The notes beneath the pieces are model-generated. The model had not been told where the DNA came from, searched no databases, and saw only the letters and a program-made list of their open reading frames with translations. From the NCBI RefSeq assembly GCF_005503625.1, contig NZ_SCMX01000047.1:1-55355 (forward strand): a stretch of DNA of 55,355 bases. Reading direction: 5' to 3'. Of the stretch, positions 16,832 through 25,812 are shown piece after piece (the first letter of the stretch is position 1; the number at the start of each line of letters is the position of its first letter). The translations under genes were made by a program, and so were the position numbers. The DNA comes from Cupriavidus sp. 2SB. GTDB taxonomy: Bacteria; Pseudomonadota; Gammaproteobacteria; Burkholderiales; Burkholderiaceae.

Positions 16832-17035
16832 ATGGAAACCGGCACTGTTAAGTGGTTCAACGACTCGAAGGGTTTTGGCTTCATCACCCCGGACGCAGGC
16901 GGTAACGACCTGTTCGCTCACTTCTCGGAAATCCAGGGCAACGGCTTCAAGTCGCTCCAGGAAGGCCAGAAGGTTCGCTACGTCGCAGGCGTTGGCCAAA
17001 AGGGCCCGGCAGCGACCAAGATCGAGCCGATCTAA
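16832..17035 (+). CDS. cspA: CspA-family cold-shock protein
   Basis: A 67-residue cold-shock domain protein. It starts at the ATG at 16832, 10 bases after TAAGGA. The RNA-binding motifs are [18 protein letters not shown] (RNP1, KGFGFI) and DLFAHFSEI (RNP2-like). The size and ending ([10 protein letters not shown]) match the family. It binds single-stranded RNA as a chaperone. It has its own strong promoter and long leader, and a terminator directly after it. Confidence 0.93.
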   Translation: METGTVKWFNDSKGFGFITPDAGGNDLFAHFSEIQGNGFKSLQEGQKVRYVAGVGQKGPAATKIEPI

Positions 17036-17063
17036 GTCTCTGAGTCGTACCGCTGTAAGAAAG

Positions 17064-17090
17064 AATCCCGGCCCTGCCGGGATTTTTTTT
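17064..17090 (+). terminator. Intrinsic terminator after the csp gene
   Basis: A 9-base stem, AATCCCGGC (17064-17072) with GCCGGGATT (17076-17084), closes a 3-base loop and runs into an uninterrupted T tract to 17090. It is a textbook Rho-independent terminator, 29 bases after the csp stop. Confidence 0.92.
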
Positions 17091-17135
17091 CGCCTGTCGA
17101 TCGATCAGTGCCGTGGGCAGATCGATCCCCGCGCG

Positions 17136-18068
17136 CTACCGCCCGAGTTGCCTGACGAAAAGCTCGGCCAGCATGCGAGCCGACGTGCCCAGTGGCATGG
17201 CGCGCAGTCGGATCAGACCCGCCTGCATGGCGGGCGGTAGTGGGGACACGGCAGAGAAAGCCTGTAGGCCGTTGCTGTAGAGCGGATCGGCCAGCAACCG
17301 CGTGGGGCAATAGCCGATCGCATCGGTGCGCCGCATCAGTTCCGTCATCAGCGTTGGCGATGTGCACGCCGTGATCCGGTGCGGCACAGGCAGGCCGCTC
17401 GCCCGCAACCATGCCAGCAGCGTTTCGCTCTGGCTGCCCGGCGAGAGGTTCAGCGTCCACTGGGCGTCCACCAATGCGTCCCAGTGCGTCGCGCCGGCCA
17501 GCGGATGCCCCACTCTGCCGGCGGGAACGGCGGTCACCGCCAGCAGCGGCTCGAAAGTCAGTTCGGGCGGAAGGTCCTCTGGATCGGCAATGGCAATGGC
17601 GAAGTCCAGCCGCCCTTCGATCAGACGCGGAATCAGGTCGGCAAGAAAGCCCTCGCTCAACGACAGTGTCGCGTCGGGCTGCCGAGCCGTGAAAGCCTCC
17701 CAGACCCGGGGCAGCACATCGAGCGCCAGCAAAGGCGTGACGGCGGCGGTCACATGCGCGCCGGCCCCACCCTGCAGCGCCCGAATCTCGTCACGCGCCC
17801 GTTCCAGAGACGCCAGCGCCAGCCGCGCGTTGGTCAGCAGCACGCGTCCCGCCGCCGTGAAATCCACGCCCTTGTGGCTGCGCACCAGCAGCTCCGTCCC
17901 CACATCGTCTTCCAACTCGCGCAACGCCTTGGTCAGCGCGCTCTGGCTGAGATGCAGGCTGCGGGAGGCCGCGCGGATGGTGCCGCTTTCGGCAACCTGG
18001 ACAAGGGCTCGGAGCTGATGCTGGCGCATGGCAAGGACTCGCGGATGTCGGGAGGGGGTGAACACCAT
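17136..18068 (-). CDS. LysR-family transcriptional regulator
   Basis: A 310-residue LysR regulator. The HTH is at about 14-75 (MRQHQLRALVQVAESGTIRA, LHLSQSALTKALRELEDDVG) and a substrate-binding domain follows. The ATG ending at 18068 is preferred because GAGGTG lies upstream; the internal MRQHQ start lacks such a site. It is divergent from the M20 amidohydrolase at 18154, the usual arrangement for a LysR controlling its neighbour. A perfect inverted repeat overlaps its start codon. Confidence 0.88.
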   Translation of the reverse strand: MVFTPSRHPRVLAMRQHQLRALVQVAESGTIRAASRSLHLSQSALTKALRELEDDVGTELLVRSHKGVDFTAAGRVLLTNARLALASLERARDEIRALQGGAGAHVTAAVTPLLALDVLPRVWEAFTARQPDATLSLSEGFLADLIPRLIEGRLDFAIAIADPEDLPPELTFEPLLAVTAVPAGRVGHPLAGATHWDALVDAQWTLNLSPGSQSETLLAWLRASGLPVPHRITACTSPTLMTELMRRTDAIGYCPTRLLADPLYSNGLQAFSAVSPLPPAMQAGLIRLRAMPLGTSARMLAELFVRQLGR

Positions 18069-18079
18069 GGGTGTTCACC
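18057..18079. promoter_or_regulatory. Perfect inverted repeat over the LysR start codon, candidate operator
   Basis: GGTGAACACC (18057-18066) and GGTGTTCACC (18070-18079) are exact reverse complements separated by three bases. The dyad covers the LysR start codon and ribosome-binding site, which suggests autoregulation by the LysR or by another dimeric repressor. Protein identity is not known. Confidence 0.5.
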
Positions 18080-18153
18080 TCGGAAAATATACCGCTAATT
18101 GGTTTTCGTCGTGGGCCATATGATGGAGCAGACCAAATCGCTCGCCATTGCCC

Positions 18154-19374
18154 ATGAACCAAGCGACACACGCCACCCTCAGTACTCCCGATGCAGACAG
18201 CATGACGGCTTGGCGTCACCAGTTTCATCGCCATCCCGAACTGGGCTTTGAAGAATTCCGGACCAGCGCCTTTGTCGCGGAGAAGCTGAAGACGTGGGGC
18301 TATGACGTCACCACCGGCATTGCGGGGACAGGACTCGTCGGGCGGCTGCGCTTCGGCAATGGCGGTCCCCGCCTCGGTCTGCGTGCCGAGATGGACGCGC
18401 TGCCGATCCAGGAAGCCACGGGGCTGCCATGGGCCAGTGAGGTGCCCGGCAAGATGCACGGGTGCGGCCATGATGGCCACACGGCCATGCTGCTGGGCGC
18501 GGCGCAGCGTCTGGCAGCCATGCAGCAACAGGGCGTGGACTGGAACGGCACGCTGCACCTGATCTTCCAGCCGGCGGAGGAGCTGGGCGGCGCTGGTGGA
18601 GCGCGGCGGATGATGGACGAAGGTCTGTTCGACAACTTTCCGTGCGATGCCGTGTTCGCCATGCACAACTACCCGGGACGCCCAGTGGGACGCTTCTATG
18701 TGAGAGATGGCGCGTTCATGGCTTCATCCGACCGTGCAGTGATTACCTTCCACGGCGTCGGCGGCCACGGCGCCATGCCGCAACTGGCGGCCGATCCGAC
18801 CATTGCCGCCGCGTCGACCGTGATGGCGCTGCAAAGCATCGTCGCGCGCAATGTCGATCCGCAGGCCGCCGCCGTCATTACCGTGGGGCGCCTTGAGGCG
18901 GGCACCACGTACAACATCATCCCGGAGTCCGCCGAACTGGAACTCAGCATCCGGGCCTTGCAGCCGGACGTGCGCGCGCTACTCGAGCGGCGCATCCACG
19001 AGGTAGCTGCCGGCCAGGCTTCGACGTTCGGGCTGCGGCATACCGTCATCTATGAACGCGGCTATCCCGTGCTGGTGAACACCGGGCCAGAGACAGCGCT
19101 CGCCGTGAAGGTCGCGCGCAAGCTGTACGGCGACGATTGCGTCGATGACGATGCCACGCCGCTCTGCGCCAGCGAAGACTTCGCCTACATGCTGGCGGAG
19201 CGGCCCGGCTGCTACCTGATGATCGGCAATGGCGACAATGGCCACGCGGCCGGTGTGCCGACCGGCCCGTGCAGCGTGCACAACCCTTCCTACGATTTCA
19301 ACGACCGCTGCCTGGATACGGGCGCGGCATTCTGGGTGGCACTTGCCACCGAATTCTTCCACCCCACCGCCTGA
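18154..19374 (+). CDS. M20 family amidohydrolase (hippurate hydrolase/IAA-amino acid hydrolase type)
   Basis: A 406-residue M20D peptidase-like enzyme, starting at the ATG at 18154. It contains WRHQFHRHPELGFEEFRTS, MDALPIQEATGLPW, HGCGHDGHTAMLLG, FQPAEELGGAGGARRM and a late CASEDFAYML. The His, Asp, Glu and Cys residues of these motifs form the dimetal site. Such enzymes cleave N-acyl amino acids. It is divergent from a LysR gene and followed after five bases by a Bug receptor, so the pair may take up and hydrolyse an N-acyl compound. Confidence 0.88.
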   Translation: MNQATHATLSTPDADSMTAWRHQFHRHPELGFEEFRTSAFVAEKLKTWGYDVTTGIAGTGLVGRLRFGNGGPRLGLRAEMDALPIQEATGLPWASEVPGKMHGCGHDGHTAMLLGAAQRLAAMQQQGVDWNGTLHLIFQPAEELGGAGGARRMMDEGLFDNFPCDAVFAMHNYPGRPVGRFYVRDGAFMASSDRAVITFHGVGGHGAMPQLAADPTIAAASTVMALQSIVARNVDPQAAAVITVGRLEAGTTYNIIPESAELELSIRALQPDVRALLERRIHEVAAGQASTFGLRHTVIYERGYPVLVNTGPETALAVKVARKLYGDDCVDDDATPLCASEDFAYMLAERPGCYLMIGNGDNGHAAGVPTGPCSVHNPSYDFNDRCLDTGAAFWVALATEFFHPTA

Positions 19375-19379
19375 CTGCC

Positions 19380-20381
19380 ATGAACCCGATTCGCCGAATG
19401 CTTGCCCGCTGCACGTTTGCCGCTGTCGCCACGGTTGGCCTGTTCGCCACACCCGGCGCGAGCGCGGCGGACGCGTATCCCTCCAGACCGGTGGTGCTGA
19501 TGGTGCCGTATCCGGCTGGCGGACTCTCCGATGCGATTGCACGCAGCATGAACGCGCGCCTCTCGAAGGCGCTGGGCCAGCCCGTGGTGATCGAGAACCT
19601 GGGCGGCGTCAGCGGCGCCATGGCGGCACAGAAGGTATTGAACGCGCCTGCCGACGGCTACATGATCTTCCTCGGCTCGCCCAACGAGGTCATCCTTGCG
19701 CCGCTCTCGAACGCGGCGGTCAAGCTGCGCACCGAAGACTTCCGGCTGCTGACTCCGGTGACCGTCAACCGGCTTGTGATGGTGGCGCGGCCCGACCTGC
19801 CGGCGCGCACAGTCGATGAGGTCATCGCGCTCGCCAAGGCCAATCCTGCCAAGCCGCTGACGTATGGCAGCGTCGGTCCAGGTTCGATGTATCACCTTGT
19901 GACCGAAGACATGGCAACGCGTACACACATCGGCGTCAGCCATATCCCGTACAAAGGCATGGCACCGCTCGTCCAGGACCTGGCCGGGAAGAATGTCGAT
20001 TTCGCGATCCTTCCTTATGCCACCAGTTTCCGTGGCCTGGCAGACCAGGGCAGGCTGAAACTCGTAGGCTGGGCGGGAAACAGCCGCAGCAAGACCGATC
20101 CGGCCATTCCGGCCTTCGGTGAAGGCACGCAGTTGAAGGATTTCGACCAGGCAACCTGGGCCGGGATCATGGTCAAACAGGGCACGCCGGAGGCGGTGGT
20201 CACGCGCCTGTATCAGGCCCTCGTCGAGACGCTGCAAGATCCGCAGGTAGCCAGCGGCCTGGAAGCAACGGGCGCGGAAGTGGCCAAGCCAAGCTCCCTG
20301 ACAGACGCCCAGCGCTTCCTGCAGGCAGAAACCGGTAAATTCCGCGCCATGGCGAAGCGGATCAATCTGCAGCCGCAATAA
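19380..20381 (+). CDS. Bug-type tripartite tricarboxylate transporter binding protein
   Basis: A 333-residue periplasmic receptor, starting at the ATG at 19380, five bases after the amidohydrolase stop. A signal peptide ends at PGASA, and the mature chain begins ADAYPSRPVVLMVPYPAGG. Further Bug motifs are NLGGVSGAMAA, YGSVGPGSMYHL and SHIPYKGMAPL. Cotranscription with the amidohydrolase suggests the ligand is its substrate or product. No membrane partner genes are adjacent. Confidence 0.87.
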   Translation: MNPIRRMLARCTFAAVATVGLFATPGASAADAYPSRPVVLMVPYPAGGLSDAIARSMNARLSKALGQPVVIENLGGVSGAMAAQKVLNAPADGYMIFLGSPNEVILAPLSNAAVKLRTEDFRLLTPVTVNRLVMVARPDLPARTVDEVIALAKANPAKPLTYGSVGPGSMYHLVTEDMATRTHIGVSHIPYKGMAPLVQDLAGKNVDFAILPYATSFRGLADQGRLKLVGWAGNSRSKTDPAIPAFGEGTQLKDFDQATWAGIMVKQGTPEAVVTRLYQALVETLQDPQVASGLEATGAEVAKPSSLTDAQRFLQAETGKFRAMAKRINLQPQ

Positions 20382-20407
20382 ACGCTTCCGGACCGAGCAT
20401 CTCGCGC

Positions 20408-21436
20408 TCAGGGTCCGCGCAGTTCGGTCAGGCTCTTTCCCGTCCAGCGCTTGAGCGCGCGACGAAAATTCGCGGTGTCGCTGAAGCCCAGCAGCATCGC
20501 GATATCGTCGCCGCTCATCCTGGTCGTCTTCAGGTATTCCGTCGCCAGCGAGCGCCGGACGTCATCGACAATGGCGACGAATGAAGTGCCCTCCGCATCC
20601 AGCCGTCGACGCAACGTCCGGCTTGTCATATTGAATGCGCTCGCAACCGCCTCCATCGACGGAAACTCTCCGGGGCTGCGCATCAGGAACTGGTAGACCT
20701 CGCCCGACGCACCGATCGATGTCTTGGCTTGCCCGATCAGCCGGTCGCAGGTTTCCTGCAGCAATGCCGCGGTGTGCAGGTGCGCGAGTTGCGGCTTGTG
20801 GTCAAGGATCGCGCTGTCGTAGATGAGTTCGCAAGCCTGCTGGTCGAAGGCGCAGGGGCAGCACAGGTATTCCTCGTAGATGGCAGCGTAGTGCGGCGCC
20901 GGATAGGCGAAATTTGCCTGCACAGGCGGGCAACTCTTCCCGGCCACGTCCTGCAAGTGCGTGACGTGCTGCGTGAACTGCTGCTCCAGCAGGAACTGCT
21001 GGACTTCACGGGATTGATTCGACGCGAAGGCATCGGGAAACGTCCACACGCCCCGGTCTGGGTACTCCGTCCAGGCGATGGTCAACGTGGGCGTTGCAAG
21101 TCGGTGGTATTTGACCCCGAGCCTGAAATAGTCGCGCAGCGACAGGCACGACATCAGCGCGTAGCCATACATCCCGTAGGCGGACAGATGCAGCCGGGAC
21201 CCCGTCCGGAAAGGTGTCGCAGGGTCGGACGACAACGCCACGGCATTGCTGCAGACGGCGGCGTACTGTCGCACGGAAGTCAGCACCGCGGCATCGTAGA
21301 TCTCATCCGGTTCGATGCCGGACCCTTTCAAACTGTCAACGGGTTCGATGCCTTGCTCGGCCAGCACCTCGACCAATGCCGCGATCTTGTACGGCGCGTG
21401 CACGCGCTCATTGGGAAGCGATAGTTTCGACGTCAC
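20408..21436 (-). CDS. AraC-family transcriptional regulator
   Basis: A 342-residue regulator. The first about 220 residues resemble the arabinose-binding-domain type N-terminus of OruR/ArgR-like AraC proteins. The C-terminal AraC HTH is at about 245-338, with SMEAVASAFNMTSRTLRRRL in the first helix-turn-helix and IAMLLGFSDTANFRRALKRW in the second, the AraC signature. It is divergent from the operon starting at 21579 and separated from it by about 140 bases, so it likely activates that operon. Confidence 0.87.
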   Translation of the reverse strand: MTSKLSLPNERVHAPYKIAALVEVLAEQGIEPVDSLKGSGIEPDEIYDAAVLTSVRQYAAVCSNAVALSSDPATPFRTGSRLHLSAYGMYGYALMSCLSLRDYFRLGVKYHRLATPTLTIAWTEYPDRGVWTFPDAFASNQSREVQQFLLEQQFTQHVTHLQDVAGKSCPPVQANFAYPAPHYAAIYEEYLCCPCAFDQQACELIYDSAILDHKPQLAHLHTAALLQETCDRLIGQAKTSIGASGEVYQFLMRSPGEFPSMEAVASAFNMTSRTLRRRLDAEGTSFVAIVDDVRRSLATEYLKTTRMSGDDIAMLLGFSDTANFRRALKRWTGKSLTELRGP

Positions 21437-21578
21437 GGCTTTGTTCCAGTTTGTCCTGCAAGGACTCCCTCTTGTCCGGAAATGACCTTACGGGGCGCAT
21501 CCTATCTCACTACTATCCGTATCACAAGATTCGGGCGAGCGCGGACTGGCGCCGCCCGAAGGACACTGGAGACAAGCC

Positions 21579-22514
21579 TTGAGCAGCAACCGCAAAGTCA
21601 TCATTTCCTGCGCCGTGACGGGCTCGGCACACGTACCGTCGATGTCGGAATACCTGCCCATCACGCCTGCCGAGATCCGCGCCCAAGCACTGGAAGCCGC
21701 GCAAGCCGGCGCGGCCATCCTGCATCTGCACGCGCGCAACCCGTCGGACGGCCGCCCCACCCCGAAACCGGAAGTCTTCCGGGAGTTCGTGCCCGATATC
21801 GCGCGTGAAACCGACGCGGTCATCAACATTTCCACCGGCGGCAGCACGCGCATGTCACTCGACGAGCGACTGGCCTATGCGCGCGTCGCCCGCCCGGAGA
21901 TGTGCTCGCTGAACATGGGTTCGATGAACTTCTCGCTGCATCCGGTTGCCGAGAAGATGACGTCATGGCGCTTCGACTGGGAGAAGGAGTATGTCGAAGG
22001 CATGGAGGACATGATCTTCCGCAACACGTTCCGGGACATCAAGAACATCCTGACCGAGTTCCGCGACCACGGCACACGCTTCGAATTCGAGTGCTACGAC
22101 GTGGGCCACCTCTACAATCTCGCCCACTTCATCGACGCGGGCCTGATCAAGCCTCCGTTCTTCATCCAGTCTGTGTTCGGCATCCTGGGTGGTATCGGCG
22201 CCGACCCCGAGAACCTGTCCCTGATGCGCGCCACGGCCGACAGGCTTTTCGGCCGCGAAAATTATCACTTCTCGATACTCGGCGCAGGCCGCCACCAGAT
22301 GCCGCTCGTCACCATGGGCGCCATCCTTGGTGGGAACGTTCGCGTGGGGCTCGAGGACAGTGTCTACCTATCCAAGGGCGTAAAGGCGAAAAGCAATGCG
22401 GAACAGGTTCGCAAGATCCGACGAATCCTCGAGGAGCTTTCCTTCGAGATCGCCACGCCCGCCGAGGCACGGCAAATGCTGTGCCTCAAAGGCAGGGACG
22501 CCGTTTCGTTCTAA
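21579..22514 (+). CDS. Beta-keto acid cleavage enzyme (BKACE, DUF849)
   Basis: A 311-residue enzyme of the DUF849/Kce family. These enzymes condense a beta-keto acid with acetyl-CoA, giving acetoacetate and a new acyl-CoA. The metal-binding HxH is in AAILHLHARNPSDGRP. Other family marks are NISTGGS, FECYDVGHLYNLAHF and FSILGAGRHQMPL. The start is TTG at 21579 with a CTGGAG element upstream. Its neighbours, two SDR dehydrogenases and a permease, could import a 3-hydroxy acid and oxidise it to the keto acid cleaved here. Substrate unknown. Confidence 0.87.
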   Translation: MSSNRKVIISCAVTGSAHVPSMSEYLPITPAEIRAQALEAAQAGAAILHLHARNPSDGRPTPKPEVFREFVPDIARETDAVINISTGGSTRMSLDERLAYARVARPEMCSLNMGSMNFSLHPVAEKMTSWRFDWEKEYVEGMEDMIFRNTFRDIKNILTEFRDHGTRFEFECYDVGHLYNLAHFIDAGLIKPPFFIQSVFGILGGIGADPENLSLMRATADRLFGRENYHFSILGAGRHQMPLVTMGAILGGNVRVGLEDSVYLSKGVKAKSNAEQVRKIRRILEELSFEIATPAEARQMLCLKGRDAVSF

Positions 22515-22617
22515 TCATCCCGCTTCATTTCTATCGTCCCATGCGCAAGGCCGGACGCCTGCTACCAGCATCCGGCCATAACAACAAAAGCCATGGGATC
22601 CACACCGGAGACAACTC

Positions 22618-23997
22618 ATGACAACGAACACCGCTGAGCGCAGTGCCGATGGCCTGCATGCGCGCGCCACGCGCAAAGCCATGCTGCGACTCATCCCGAT
22701 CCTGTGCGGGATCTACTTCCTCTCGTTCATCGATCGAACCAATGTGGCGCTGGCCAAGGCCCATCTCGCGGCAGACCTCGGCATCAGCGCCGCCGCGTAT
22801 GGGCTGGGCGCCGGCATTTTCTTCCTGGGCTACGCACTGCTGGAAGTGCCCAGCAACCTCATCGCGCATCGCATCGGACCGCGCCGCTGGATCGCGCGCA
22901 TCGCGGTCACCTGGGGCGCATTGTCGGCGGGCATGATGTTCGTGCAGGGGGAATGGTCGTTCTATGCGCTGCGTGTGCTGCTTGGCATCGCGGAAGCGGG
23001 CCTGTTCCCGGCGCTGATGTATATGGTCACGCTGTGGTTCGCGCCCAAGGATCGCGCGGTTGCGGTCGGCTGGATCTATACGGCCCCGGCGGTGGCGCTC
23101 ATCATCGGCAATCCCATCGGCATCGGCCTCATGCAACTCGACGGTCTTGGCGGACTGCATGGATGGCAATGGATGTTCCTGCTCGAAGGGCTGCCTACCG
23201 TGGTCATCGGCTGCATCCTCTATTTCATCCTGCCCGATCGGCCGACCGATGTGAAATGGCTGACGCCAGAAGAAAGCCGTTCGCTGGAGGCACATGCCGT
23301 GATCGACGCGCATGGCCACGCCCATCTGTTCTCCGGCGACTGGGTGTCGGCGCTCAAGAGACCCACCACGCTCTGCATCAGCCTGATTTACTTCCTGAAC
23401 CAGATTGCGTTTGTGGGGCTGTACTTCTTCACGCCCTCCATCGTCTCGCAGATGAACGTGAAGTCTCCGGTGCTGATCGCCATCCTGTCGAGCAGCGTGG
23501 GCTTTGGTTTTCTGATTGGCGTCTTGCTGCTGCCGCGCATCCATCGCCGGATGCACAGCGACTGTGTCTACCTCGGCATCCTGACCATGGGAGTGGTCGT
23601 GGCAGCTTCCGCATTTATCTCCACGTCGAATGAGACCGCGCAGATTGCACTGCTGGCAGCGGCAGGGTTCTTCGGCGGCGGCGTGTTGCCCTCTTACTGG
23701 TCCATCGCCATGAAGCGTTTGCACGGCGTACAGGCAGCAGCCGGGTTGGCGTTCATCAACACCATCGGATTGCTCGGCGGATTTGTCGGACCCTACTTGT
23801 TTGGCCTCGCCGAGACGGCGACAGGCAAGAGTTCCAGCGGGTTCTACGTCATCCTGGCCGCCGCAGTACTCGGCCTTGTCATGATCCCGATGCTCGCCCG
23901 CGCCATCCGTACCGAAGGCCACCCGGTGGCTTCCGGCGACGCGACGGCGGAACTGCGTAACTCCGGGTCACGCACGATCACCAAGGCTAACGCCTGA
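22618..23997 (+). CDS. MFS transporter, anion:cation symporter type
   Basis: A 459-residue, 12-helix permease of the ACS family (tartrate, phthalate, hexuronate and similar acids). Marks are [20 protein letters not shown] in helix 1 and [20 protein letters not shown] in the helix 2-3 region. It lies about 100 bases after the BKACE gene, and its product probably imports the carboxylate degraded by the operon. The substrate cannot be read from the sequence. Confidence 0.85.
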   Translation: MTTNTAERSADGLHARATRKAMLRLIPILCGIYFLSFIDRTNVALAKAHLAADLGISAAAYGLGAGIFFLGYALLEVPSNLIAHRIGPRRWIARIAVTWGALSAGMMFVQGEWSFYALRVLLGIAEAGLFPALMYMVTLWFAPKDRAVAVGWIYTAPAVALIIGNPIGIGLMQLDGLGGLHGWQWMFLLEGLPTVVIGCILYFILPDRPTDVKWLTPEESRSLEAHAVIDAHGHAHLFSGDWVSALKRPTTLCISLIYFLNQIAFVGLYFFTPSIVSQMNVKSPVLIAILSSSVGFGFLIGVLLLPRIHRRMHSDCVYLGILTMGVVVAASAFISTSNETAQIALLAAAGFFGGGVLPSYWSIAMKRLHGVQAAAGLAFINTIGLLGGFVGPYLFGLAETATGKSSSGFYVILAAAVLGLVMIPMLARAIRTEGHPVASGDATAELRNSGSRTITKANA

Positions 23998-24029
23998 CAC
24001 TTGGCAAGCAGCACGAAAGAGAGGCAGTC

Positions 24030-24770
24030 ATGAAGCTAGCAGGAAAGGTCGCCATCATCACGGGCGCGGCACAGGGAATCGGCGCGGCAACGGCACGCAA
24101 GTTTGCGCAGGAAGGCGCCATCGTCGTGCTATGCGACCTCAAGCAGGATGCCGTGGGCGAGGTGGTCGCTGCCTGTCGGGAAGACGGCGCGACCGCCATC
24201 GGATTCGGCCTGGACGTGGCGAATCCCGCCGCCGTATCCGACATGGTTGCAGAAGTGGTCGCCCAGTTCGGACGCGTGGATATCCTGGTGAACAACGCCG
24301 GCATTACGCGCGATGCCAAGCTCCAAAAGATGACGACCCAGCAGTTCGATGACGTCATCGACGTCAATCTCCGCAGCGTGTTCCATGTCACGCAGGCGGT
24401 GGTGGACGGCATGGTGGAGCGCGGTTCGGGCGTCATCCTCAATGCCAGTTCCGTGGTGGGCCTCTATGGCAATTTCGGTCAGACAAACTACGCCGCCGCC
24501 AAGTTTGGCGTCATCGGCTTCACCAAGACCTGGAGCCGCGAACTGGGGCCGAAGGGCATCCGCGTGAACGCCGTGGCACCGGGCTTCATCGAGACGCCCA
24601 TCCTGTCCACCGTGCCCGACGAGGTACTGGAGAAGATGCGCAATCAGGTGCCATTGCGTAGATTGGGAAAGCCGGAAGAAATCGCTAGTATCTACGCCTT
24701 CCTTGCCGGCCCTGATGCAAGCTATATCAACGGCGCCGTCATCGAAGCATCCGGTGGCATGACGCTCTGA
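24030..24770 (+). CDS. SDR-family oxidoreductase, FabG-like
   Basis: A 246-residue short-chain dehydrogenase. The cofactor motif is [13 protein letters not shown], followed by NNAGIT, the catalytic Ser in NASSVVG and YAAAK. The family includes 3-oxoacyl-ACP reductases and many 3-hydroxy acid dehydrogenases. GAGAGG lies just upstream of the ATG. In this operon it is a candidate for making the beta-keto acid used by the BKACE enzyme. Confidence 0.87.
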   Translation: MKLAGKVAIITGAAQGIGAATARKFAQEGAIVVLCDLKQDAVGEVVAACREDGATAIGFGLDVANPAAVSDMVAEVVAQFGRVDILVNNAGITRDAKLQKMTTQQFDDVIDVNLRSVFHVTQAVVDGMVERGSGVILNASSVVGLYGNFGQTNYAAAKFGVIGFTKTWSRELGPKGIRVNAVAPGFIETPILSTVPDEVLEKMRNQVPLRRLGKPEEIASIYAFLAGPDASYINGAVIEASGGMTL

Positions 24771-24800
24771 TTGCATGCCCTACAACATGAGGAGACACAT

Positions 24801-25592
24801 ATGAACGCACTGGCACTGCTACGGCCACGCCCTGGTCTGCGTGTGCTAATCACGGGCGGCGGCTCCGGCATTGGTGCCGGCATCGCCGAAGCCTTTCTCC
24901 AGGCCGAGGCCAACGTCTACGTCTGCGACGTCGACGGCGCCGCGCTCGAATCGCTGAAAGCGACAAACCGCACGTTGCACACGGGCATCGCCGATGTCGG
25001 CAAACGGGAGGACGTTGACCGCATCGTGGCCGATGCCGGCGCCAGGCTGGGCGGGATCGATATTCTCGTCAACAACGCGGGCATTGCCGGGCCCACCGGT
25101 GGCGTCGAAACTATCGATCCACTGGAGTGGGAACGCACCGTCACAACGAACCTGCACAGCCAGTTCAACTTTGTGCGTGGGGTCGTACCGTTGATGAAGC
25201 AGACATCGGACTGCCCCGGCATCATCGCCATGTCGTCCGTCGCAGGCCGTCTCGGATACGCCTACCGTACGCCCTACGCCGCAACAAAATGGGCCATTGT
25301 CGGCATGGTGAAATCACTGGCCATCGAACTCGGACCCAGCAATGTCCGCGTCAACGCCATCCTGCCCGGCGTGGTGCAAGGCGAGCGCATGGACCGCGTC
25401 ATCGCAGCGAGAGCCGAATCGCTCGGTATCGGCTTCGACGCGATGCGCGAACAGTATCTCCAGAAAATCTCGCTGCGCCGCATGGTGACCGTGGAAGACA
25501 TCGCAGCCATGACGCTGTTCCTGGCATCGCCCGCTGCACACAACGTTTCCGGACAGGCCATCAGTGTCGATGGCAACGTCGAATATCTCTGA
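24801..25592 (+). CDS. SDR-family oxidoreductase
   Basis: A 263-residue short-chain dehydrogenase, starting at the ATG at 24801 (GAGGAG upstream). It shows ITGGGSGIGAGIAEAF, NNAGIAGPTGG, MSSVAGRLGY and the catalytic YAATK. It is distinct from the preceding SDR gene, so the pathway may have two oxidation steps or act on two stereoisomers. It is the last gene of the BKACE operon. Confidence 0.87.
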   Translation: MNALALLRPRPGLRVLITGGGSGIGAGIAEAFLQAEANVYVCDVDGAALESLKATNRTLHTGIADVGKREDVDRIVADAGARLGGIDILVNNAGIAGPTGGVETIDPLEWERTVTTNLHSQFNFVRGVVPLMKQTSDCPGIIAMSSVAGRLGYAYRTPYAATKWAIVGMVKSLAIELGPSNVRVNAILPGVVQGERMDRVIAARAESLGIGFDAMREQYLQKISLRRMVTVEDIAAMTLFLASPAAHNVSGQAISVDGNVEYL

Positions 25593-25636
25593 TCCCGTGC
25601 CGAAGAATTGCGCGATGAATTAGCCCCTTCCTATCG

Positions 25637-25787
25637 ATTCAATAAATTTGAACAACTATGACAGCGAACCCCCGTTTTTCTCCGACGGGGCGGCCGCTAT
25701 AGTTCAGCACATGGACAGCGCAGCAACGCAACGAAGCAAAACAAAGCGAAGCCAGCGCTGCCCGATAAAACCTCAAACTTATTGAAT
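25637..25787. promoter_or_regulatory. Pair of near-identical sites in inverted orientation upstream of the isochorismatase gene
   Basis: ATTCAATAAATTTGA (25637-25651) and TCAAACTTATTGAAT (25773-25787) are reverse complements of each other except for one base. They are 121 bases apart in the 220-base spacer 25593-25812. The first also contains the dyad TTCAA-N5-TTGAA. The arrangement suits a repressor or activator that binds two sites and loops the DNA around the promoter of the gene at 25813. Confidence 0.5.
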
Positions 25788-25812
25788 ACATTTTTTATAC
25801 CGGAGAATCACC

